Positions 1 to 3,829 of a DNA stretch of 5,301 bases are shown piece after piece (position 1 is the first letter of the stretch; each line of letters starts with the position of its first letter). The stretch is from JANOGU01 sp964499865 (GTDB lineage: Bacteria; Pseudomonadota; Alphaproteobacteria; Rhodobacterales; Rhodobacteraceae). Location: assembly GCA_964499865.1 (NCBI GenBank), contig CAZCPY010000180.1:1-5301 (forward strand), given 5' to 3'. The translations under genes and the position numbers were made by a program. The notes beneath the pieces are model-generated. The model was not told where the DNA came from. It ran no database searches and was given only the letters and a program-made list of their open reading frames with translations.

Positions 1-189
1 GTCGCCGACGATCTTCATCCCCGCGACCAGCGCCTTGGTCAGCACGTCGTAGGGCACCCAGCCGCGCGACAGCAGGATGTTGACGCCTTCCTCGATCTCT
101 TCCTTGAGCCCGTCGTAGAGGTCGTCGTGCATCTGCAGGACAAGTTCCTCGTCGTCGAGGTCGGCCAGGATGATCTCGTCGTCGGACAT
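1..189 (-). CDS. methyltransferase corrinoid protein, N-terminal fragment (runs off the window)
   Basis: The 63 visible codons start MSDDEIILADLDDEELVLQM and continue to SRGWVPYDVLTKALVAGMKIVGD at the window edge. This is the helical cap (B12-binding_2, methionine synthase cap type) that precedes the cobalamin-binding domain in MtaC/MtbC-like corrinoid proteins. In that family the corrinoid protein accepts a methyl group from a substrate-specific methyltransferase and passes it to tetrahydrofolate or another acceptor in the cytoplasm. The DxHxxG cobalamin-ligand motif would lie in the missing part, so cofactor binding cannot be checked. The N-terminus is very acidic, as I recall for the Rhodobacteraceae members. 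The ATG is well supported by GGAGAG four bases upstream. The methyl donor (methylamine, betaine or other) cannot be told from this fragment. The gene is divergent from the radical SAM gene. Confidence 0.85.
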   Translation of the reverse strand, partial: MSDDEIILADLDDEELVLQMHDDLYDGLKEEIEEGVNILLSRGWVPYDVLTKALVAGMKIVGD

Positions 190-193
190 GGGT

Positions 194-199
194 CTCTCC
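194..199 (-). promoter_or_regulatory. ribosome binding site of the corrinoid protein gene
   Basis: Read on the minus strand this is GGAGAG followed by ACCC and then ATG. That is a good Shine-Dalgarno match at short spacing and it fixes the start of the corrinoid gene at 189. Confidence 0.6.
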
Positions 200-298
200 G
201 GTGTTTGAGGTGTCCTGCGCCCGAAGCCCGCGGGGCACCCTTCCGTTTCCGACATGGGCCTGACGAAAGCCGACGAAGTCAAGGCGATGCTGGCGTCT

Positions 299-313
299 GT
301 TCCCATTCCGTTC
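299..313 (+). promoter_or_regulatory. LexA (SOS) operator, GTTC-N7-GTTC
   Basis: The sequence GTTCCCATTCCGTTC is a perfect GTTC-N7-GTTC direct repeat, the operator form bound by LexA in Rhodobacter and other alphaproteobacteria. It is followed at once by TATCAT (314-319), a good -10 hexamer, so bound LexA would cover the promoter. It lies just upstream of the radical SAM gene and on its strand. The corrinoid gene starts 110 bases away in the opposite direction and is a less likely target. A chance match to eight fixed bases in 5.3 kb is possible, but its position on a -10 box before a DNA-repair-like gene makes it credible. Confidence 0.7.
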
Positions 314-319
314 TATCAT
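314..319 (+). promoter_or_regulatory. putative -10 box (TATCAT) of the radical SAM gene
   Basis: TATCAT differs at one position from TATAAT and directly adjoins the LexA operator. The -35 region at the usual distance (about 290-296) is a poor match. Transcription would begin near 325-327, that is at or next to the ATG at 326, which implies a leaderless or nearly leaderless mRNA. Confidence 0.5.
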
Positions 320-325
320 GCGCCG

Positions 326-1414
326 ATGACCTGCGGTGACGGCCTTCTTCCCGGGCAATCCCTGCGCGGCCGCGGGGCCGCGTCGAACGCGCCCGGCCGG
401 TTCGAGGGGCGCGCGCTTCAGGCGGTGGATGACGGCTGGGACATCCCCGAAGAGGCCCGCACCGTCCGTACCGAGGTGCGCCACGAACGGGCGCGCTCGG
501 CGATGTCCTGGAACGCGTCGCCCGACCTCGGCTTCGACCGCGCGGTCAACCCCTACCGCGGCTGCGAGCATGGCTGCGTCTACTGCTATGCCCGCCCGAC
601 GCATGCCTACCTGAACCTCTCGCCGGGGCTCGACTTCGAGACGCGGCTGATCGCGCGGCCCGGGATCGGGGCGGTGCTGGCGCGGGAACTGTCGCGCAAG
701 GGCTATCAGCCAAAGGTCATGGTGCTGGGGTCCAACACCGACCCCTACCAGCCGATCGAGGCGACCGAGCGGGTGACGCGCGAGGTGCTGGAGGTGCTGC
801 GCGACTTCCGCCACCCGCTGGGGATCACCACGCGGGGCGCGCTGGTGGAACGCGACCTCGACCTTCTGGCGCCGCTGGCGGCGCAGGGGCTGGCGCGCGT
901 CGGCATCTCGGTCACCACGCTGGATGCGGGCCTGGCGCGGCGGATGGAGCCGCGGGCGCCGGCACCGGCGCGGCGGTTGCAGATGATCCGGCGGCTGGCG
1001 GATGCGGGCGTGCCGGTGCGGGTGATGGTGTCGCCCGTCATTCCCGGCCTGACCGACCACGAGGTCGAGGCGATCCTTGCGGCCGCGCGCGACGCGGGGG
1101 CGGTGGCGGCGTCGTCGATCATGCTGCGCCTGCCGCTCGAGGTGGCGGGGCTGTGGAAGGACTGGCTGGCCGGGCACGTCCCAGACCGCGCCGCCAGGGT
1201 CATGGGCCGCGTGCGCGAACTGCACGGCGGGAAGGACTACGATCCCGCCTTCGGCACGAGGTTCCGCGGGCAGGGCGTCTGGGCCGACCTGATGCGCCGG
1301 CGCTTCGACCTGGCCTGCACGCGCCTCGGCCTGGCCCGCGCCTTGCCGCCGCTGCGGATCGACCTGTTCCGCGTGCCCTCACCCCCGCCTCGCCAGCCCG
1401 ACCTGTTCGGCTGA
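326..1414 (+). CDS. PA0069 family radical SAM protein (spore photoproduct lyase-like)
   Basis: A 362-residue cytoplasmic protein. The N-terminal GRGAASNAPGRFE and the stretch FDRAVNPYRGCEHGCVYCYA are hallmarks of the PA0069 family. The CEHGCVYC motif supplies the CX3CX2C cysteines (C80, C84, C87) for a [4Fe-4S] cluster that cleaves S-adenosylmethionine. LGSNTDPYQPIE and GISVTTLD follow in the usual TIM-barrel order, and a helical C-terminus ends in QPDLFG. The family is related to SplB, which reverses UV thymine photoproducts, but the true substrate of PA0069 proteins is unknown. I chose ATG 326 because the operator and -10 box lie just upstream and because 12 residues precede GRGA, which suits the family. 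In-frame ATGs at 254 and 287 have no good ribosome site, and starting there would put the operator inside the gene. The gene converges on the ricin-type gene with a 6-base gap. Family assignment is firm; the start is less so. Confidence 0.9.
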   Translation: MTCGDGLLPGQSLRGRGAASNAPGRFEGRALQAVDDGWDIPEEARTVRTEVRHERARSAMSWNASPDLGFDRAVNPYRGCEHGCVYCYARPTHAYLNLSPGLDFETRLIARPGIGAVLARELSRKGYQPKVMVLGSNTDPYQPIEATERVTREVLEVLRDFRHPLGITTRGALVERDLDLLAPLAAQGLARVGISVTTLDAGLARRMEPRAPAPARRLQMIRRLADAGVPVRVMVSPVIPGLTDHEVEAILAAARDAGAVAASSIMLRLPLEVAGLWKDWLAGHVPDRAARVMGRVRELHGGKDYDPAFGTRFRGQGVWADLMRRRFDLACTRLGLARALPPLRIDLFRVPSPPPRQPDLFG

Positions 1415-1424
1415 GGCGCCTCAG
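1411..1424. repeat. 14-bp perfect palindrome covering both convergent stop codons
   Basis: CTGAGGCGCCTCAG is its own reverse complement. It contains the TGA of the radical SAM gene (1412-1414) and, on the other strand, the TGA of the ricin-type gene (1421-1423). As RNA it could form a 5-bp stem with a GCGC loop in either direction. No T-run follows on either strand, so it is at best a weak bidirectional terminator. Confidence 0.55.
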
Positions 1425-1954
1425 GGCGGCGCGGCCACGGGCTGGTCGGTGGCGGCAAAGCTCCACAGCTGGTTGGCGTAGAAGCCGCAGATGTTCATCC
1501 GCAGGCGCCCTTCGCCGTCGCCCTGGGGGATGACCTCGAGGCATTCCTCCTTGTCGCGGCCCTGGCTCACGATCTGGAACCGCGTGCCTTCGGGGCGAAG
1601 CTGCCAGCGCTGCGTGACGCCGCCGTTGCAGGGGCGCAGGTCCACCTCGCCCACGCGGCCGCCTTCGGGGATGATGTCGAGGCACCAGGTCGGCCCCTTG
1701 AACAGCGTGGACAGCGAAACCGTGCCGCCCGGCGCGATGTCGATGCGCCAGAACTGGCTGGAGACGTTGGCGACCGGCTCCAGCACCGCGGCCAGGTCCA
1801 GACGGCTGCCGTTGATGACGGACAGGTTCAGTTCCGGCCCGCGCAGGTCGTTGGTGATGCGGTGGAAGTAGTTCGTGTCCAGCCGCTGCTGCGCCGACGC
1901 GGGCAGGGAAAGCAGGGTCAGGGTCAGGGTCAGGGTGAGGGGGGCCTTGGGCAT
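1421..1954 (-). CDS. secreted ricin-type beta-trefoil (RICIN domain) protein
   Basis: A 177-residue protein. Residues 1-21 form a Sec signal peptide: one Lys, a TLTLTLTLLSL hydrophobic core, and a PASA cleavage site before QQ. The mature part is essentially one ricin B-like beta-trefoil with three QxW motifs (QFW 67-69, QRW 115-117, QLW 162-164) spaced 47-48 residues apart. Repeats two and three each hold a Cys pair 18 residues apart (C91/C109, C138/C156), probably disulfides. Such domains usually bind carbohydrate. Here the second repeat keeps the typical CLD (D93) while the third has CLE (E140), so sugar binding may be partly lost. No catalytic domain is attached. It is probably periplasmic or extracellular. 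The ribosome site is weak (AGAG six bases upstream), but the signal peptide supports this start. No neighbour suggests a specific partner. Confidence 0.8.
   Translation of the reverse strand: MPKAPLTLTLTLTLLSLPASAQQRLDTNYFHRITNDLRGPELNLSVINGSRLDLAAVLEPVANVSSQFWRIDIAPGGTVSLSTLFKGPTWCLDIIPEGGRVGEVDLRPCNGGVTQRWQLRPEGTRFQIVSQGRDKEECLEVIPQGDGEGRLRMNICGFYANQLWSFAATDQPVAAPP
1915..1938. repeat. hexanucleotide tandem repeat inside the signal peptide
   Basis: Three exact GGGTCA units (1915-1932) are followed by one GGGTGA (1933-1938) on the plus strand. In the gene on the minus strand the repeat encodes alternating Thr-Leu residues of the signal peptide core. Each unit is two codons, so gain or loss of a unit keeps the frame. 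The G-runs at 3-base spacing also resemble telomeric G-quadruplex repeats. Confidence 0.9.
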
Positions 1955-2057
1955 GGGGGCTCTGGTCCGGGGTGCGGGCGGGCATCGGGCCACGGGACGG
2001 GGCGGCTTGCAAGGGGCATGGCGTCGCGCGCATCGTCGGCCCCCGCGAATCGCCTGC

Positions 2058-2064
2058 AAAGGGG
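2058..2064 (+). promoter_or_regulatory. ribosome binding site of the LysE-type gene
   Basis: AAAGGGG sits seven bases before ATG 2072 and decides this start over an in-frame ATG at 2018. The earlier ATG has a similar AAGGGG too close to it, with only a single base between. Confidence 0.55.
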
Positions 2065-2071
2065 CATTGCC

Positions 2072-2698
2072 ATGGCCTCGGCCGACATCCTGCTTGCCTT
2101 CCTCGCCACTGCCGCCGTCTTCGCCTGGCTGCCGGGCCCGGCGATGCTGTATGCCGCGGCGCGCACGCTGGCGGGCGGGCGCGCGGCGGGCTTGCGCGCC
2201 ACGGCGGGGATCCACCTGGGCGGCTGGGTGCATGTGATCGCCGCCGCGGCGGGCCTGTCGGTCCTGTTCCACGCGGTGCCGCCGCTTTATGTGGCGATCA
2301 AGCTCCTGGGGGCCGGCTATCTGGTCTGGCTGGGGATTTCGCTGCTGCGCGGGGCCGGCAGAGAGGGCGCGGCGGCCCTGCCGCAGGCGGCCCCGGCGGC
2401 GGCGTTCCGGCAGTCGGTGCTGGTCGAGGTCCTGAACCCCAAGACGGCGCTGTTCTTCCTGGCCTTCCTGCCGCAGTTCGTCGATCCCGCGGGCGCCCTG
2501 CCGGTCTGGCTGCAGTTCCTGATCCTGGGGGCGGTGGTGAACCTGATGTTCACCGCAGCCGACCTGGTTGCCGTGTTCTTCGCCGCCGCGCTGGCCGCGC
2601 GGCTGTCGGCATCCTCGCGCGTGCGGGCCTGGGTGCAGCGGGCGGGCGGGGCGCTCCTGGTGGGGCTTGGCCTGCGGCTGGCCGCCGACCGCGGGTGA
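2072..2698 (+). CDS. LysE/RhtB family amino acid exporter
   Basis: A 208-residue inner-membrane protein of the size usual for the LysE/RhtB superfamily, whose members export amino acids and similar small molecules by proton antiport. Visible hallmarks are the first hydrophobic segment ending in WLPGPAMLYAAARTLAGGR (the family PGP motif, residues 21-23), the Gly-rich AGLRATAGIHLGGW, a KLLGAGYLVWLGISLLRG segment, and NPKTALFFLAFLPQFVDP (122-139), typical of these transporters. About six hydrophobic segments can be seen (around 5-25, 45-68, 71-93, 115-137, 147-176 and 188-204). The substrate cannot be inferred. The start follows AAAGGGG, and the open frame further upstream reads low-complexity Gly/Arg sequence. 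The stop codon overlaps a GTG of the next gene in GTGA, so both are probably one transcription unit. The 117-base gap to the divergent ricin-type gene should hold the promoters, but no clear -35/-10 pair is visible. Confidence 0.88.
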   Translation: MASADILLAFLATAAVFAWLPGPAMLYAAARTLAGGRAAGLRATAGIHLGGWVHVIAAAAGLSVLFHAVPPLYVAIKLLGAGYLVWLGISLLRGAGREGAAALPQAAPAAAFRQSVLVEVLNPKTALFFLAFLPQFVDPAGALPVWLQFLILGAVVNLMFTAADLVAVFFAAALAARLSASSRVRAWVQRAGGALLVGLGLRLAADRG

Positions 2699-3102
2699 CG
2701 GGTGTGGCCGGGGGCCCCGTCGCCGACCCCCGCGCGATGCTGCGCGCCATGGCGCCGGTGCGGCGCCCCGGGGTCTATGTCTTCGCCGACGCGCGGGGGC
2801 GCGAGGACCTGATCCCGCAGGCGCTGGCCATGTTCCGCGAGGAGGAGGGGCTGTCGCTGGTCCTGCCCGACGATACCGCCCGGGCCGCGGGCCTGTCCGG
2901 CCAGCCGATGGCCTGCCTGACGCTGACCGTCTGGTCCGCGCTCGAGGCCGTCGGCCTGACCGCGGCCGTCGCGGCGGCGCTGGAGGCCGAGGGCATCCCG
3001 GCCAACATCGTGGCGGCCTTTCGCCACGACCACGTCTTCGTGCCCGAGGCGCAGGCCGAGGCCGCGCTGGCGGCGCTGCGCAGGCTGGCGGCCGCGGCGT
3101 AA
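2695..3102 (+). CDS. ACT domain protein (ACT_3 / DUF2241 type)
   Basis: A 135-residue protein from a GTG start that overlaps the LysE-type stop (GTGA, 2695-2698). The second half, with LTLTVWSALEAVGLTAAVAAAL followed by AEGIPANIVAAFRHDHVFVP (residues 75-117), is the signature of the ACT_3 family. ACT domains bind amino acids or similar ligands and act as regulatory modules, usually as dimers. No enzyme domain is fused here, so this is a stand-alone module. Its biochemical role in the family is not established. Coupling to an amino acid exporter gene suggests a role in sensing the exported compound, but that is inference. Other possible starts are GTG 2704 and ATG 2737, and all keep the ACT core, which begins near MAPVRRPGVYVF. 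No good ribosome site separates these options. The C-terminus is Ala-rich. The gene converges on tmk with 15 bases between. Confidence 0.85.
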   Translation: MTGVAGGPVADPRAMLRAMAPVRRPGVYVFADARGREDLIPQALAMFREEEGLSLVLPDDTARAAGLSGQPMACLTLTVWSALEAVGLTAAVAAALEAEGIPANIVAAFRHDHVFVPEAQAEAALAALRRLAAAA

Positions 3103-3112
3103 GACAGAGTCC

Positions 3113-3125
3113 GGCTCTCAGAGCC
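3113..3125. terminator. small hairpin at the ACT_3/tmk convergence (weak terminator candidate)
   Basis: GGCTC-TCA-GAGCC forms a 5-bp GC-rich stem. Its loop is exactly the tmk stop codon (TGA on the minus strand). It lies 10 bases past the ACT_3 stop. It has no T-run on either side, so factor-independent termination is doubtful. Confidence 0.3.
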
Positions 3126-3741
3126 CCGTTCGCGCCCGCAGCACGCCGCGCACCTCGGCCGCCACGGACTCTGCCGACCGGGCGCCGTCGATCACCGCGA
3201 ACCTGGCGGGCCGCGCGGCGGCCAGCGTCAGGAACCCCGCCCGCAGGCGGGCCTGCAGGTCCTCGCCCATGTCTTCGAACCGCTGCTCGGCGCCCGCGCG
3301 GGCACGGGCGCGCGACAGGCCCGCGGCGGGGTCGAGGTCGATCAGGAAGGTCAGGTCGGGCTCGATCCCGATGACGCGCGCGTGCAGGTCATCGACCAGC
3401 GCCCGCAGGTCCGCCCCGCCGTCGCGTGCGGTGGCCTGGTACATCCGCGTGGAATCGGCGAAACGGTCGGTGACCACCACCGCACCCCGCGCCAGAGCGG
3501 GCAGGATGGTGCGTTCCAGATGGTCGCGCCGGGCGGCGGTGAACAGCAAAATCTCGGTCCGGGGTGACCAGCGGGACGGGTCGCCTTCCAGCACCAGCCG
3601 CCGGATCTCCTCGGCCCCCGGGCTGCCGCCCGGTTCGCGCGTCAGCACCACCTCGCGCCCCTCGGCCTGCAGCGCCCCGGCCAGCAGGCGCGCCTGGGTG
3701 GACTTGCCCGACCCGTCGATGCCCTCGAAGCTGACGAACAT
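3118..3741 (-). CDS. tmk: thymidylate kinase (dTMP kinase)
   Basis: A 207-residue cytoplasmic enzyme that phosphorylates dTMP to dTDP with ATP, the last step specific to dTTP synthesis. The N-terminus MFVSFEGIDGSGKSTQ holds the Walker A P-loop (residues 7-15). LTREPGG (33-39) and TDRFADSTRMYQ (91-102, with the DR[FY] motif) bind the nucleotide monophosphate. RARARAGAEQRFED (144-157) is the arginine-rich LID. The P-loop lacks the Arg of yeast or human enzymes while the LID is basic, which matches the bacterial type II form. Length is normal and no key residue is missing. I chose ATG 3741; an in-frame GTG immediately before it (3744) is equally possible. A GGAGG lies some 20 bases upstream inside a hairpin arm, which is too far for a standard ribosome site. 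The gene is probably transcribed with dac. The usual next gene, holB, is not present. Confidence 0.96.
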   Translation of the reverse strand: MFVSFEGIDGSGKSTQARLLAGALQAEGREVVLTREPGGSPGAEEIRRLVLEGDPSRWSPRTEILLFTAARRDHLERTILPALARGAVVVTDRFADSTRMYQATARDGGADLRALVDDLHARVIGIEPDLTFLIDLDPAAGLSRARARAGAEQRFEDMGEDLQARLRAGFLTLAAARPARFAVIDGARSAESVAAEVRGVLRARTGL

Positions 3742-3763
3742 CACCCGGCCCGCGGCACCGGCA

Positions 3764-3787
3764 CCTCCCCGCCCCCCCGCGGGGAGG
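3764..3787. repeat. 9-bp GC inverted repeat between dac and tmk (REP-like hairpin)
   Basis: CCTCCCCGC (3764-3772) and GCGGGGAGG (3779-3787) are perfect reverse complements around a loop of six C. A hairpin this stable in the dac-tmk message could affect RNA processing or relative expression. The sequence resembles the small GC-palindromic intergenic repeats scattered in many alpha- and gammaproteobacterial genomes, but only one copy is in this window. There is no T-run, so it is not a classical terminator. Confidence 0.6.
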
Positions 3788-3813
3788 GGAGGGGGGAGCG
3801 GATGGGGCAGGGG
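3781..3813 (+). other. G-quadruplex-type tract in the dac-tmk gap
   Basis: Runs of 4, 4, 6, 4 and 4 G, separated by loops of 1, 1, 7 and 2 bases, fit the canonical G-quadruplex pattern. The G-rich strand is the template for the leftward operon, so the structure would form in DNA and not in the mRNA. Confidence 0.5.
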
Positions 3814-3829
3814 CGCGCACCGCCCGGGA

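Noticed and set aside
318..329. A mini-ORF ATG CGC CGA TGA whose stop overlaps the radical SAM ATG (ATGA).
   Set aside because: Its ATG overlaps the -10 box and lies upstream of the predicted transcript start, so it is unlikely to be transcribed. It becomes relevant only if an upstream promoter is used.
1915..1938. The GGGTCA repeats as a CRISPR array or phage attachment site.
   Set aside because: The units are 6 bases with no spacers and lie within a coding region; no cas or integrase gene is present.
1955..2057. Sigma70 promoters in the gap between the divergent ricin-type and LysE-type genes.
   Set aside because: No convincing -35/-10 pair could be seen on either strand in this GC-rich stretch, so none is listed although promoters are expected there.
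1200..2272. Long open frames on the minus strand running from the ricin-type gene far upstream and across the radical SAM gene end.
   Set aside because: Their translations are Arg/Pro/Gly-rich without family resemblance. They arise from the scarcity of stop codons in very GC-rich DNA. Only the part from the signal peptide Met at 1954 looks like a protein.
1972..2694. A 5' extension of the ACT_3 reading frame across the whole LysE-type gene, as if a 376-residue protein.
   Set aside because: The extension is a shifted reading of the transporter and is low-complexity Gly/Arg/Pro. The ACT_3 family is about 130 residues long.
3105..3173. A 9-bp inverted repeat CAGAGTCCG (3105-3113) and CGGACTCTG (3165-3173).
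   Set aside because: The arms are 51 bases apart and the second lies inside tmk coding sequence. No mobile element or recombination gene is nearby, so chance is the simpler explanation.
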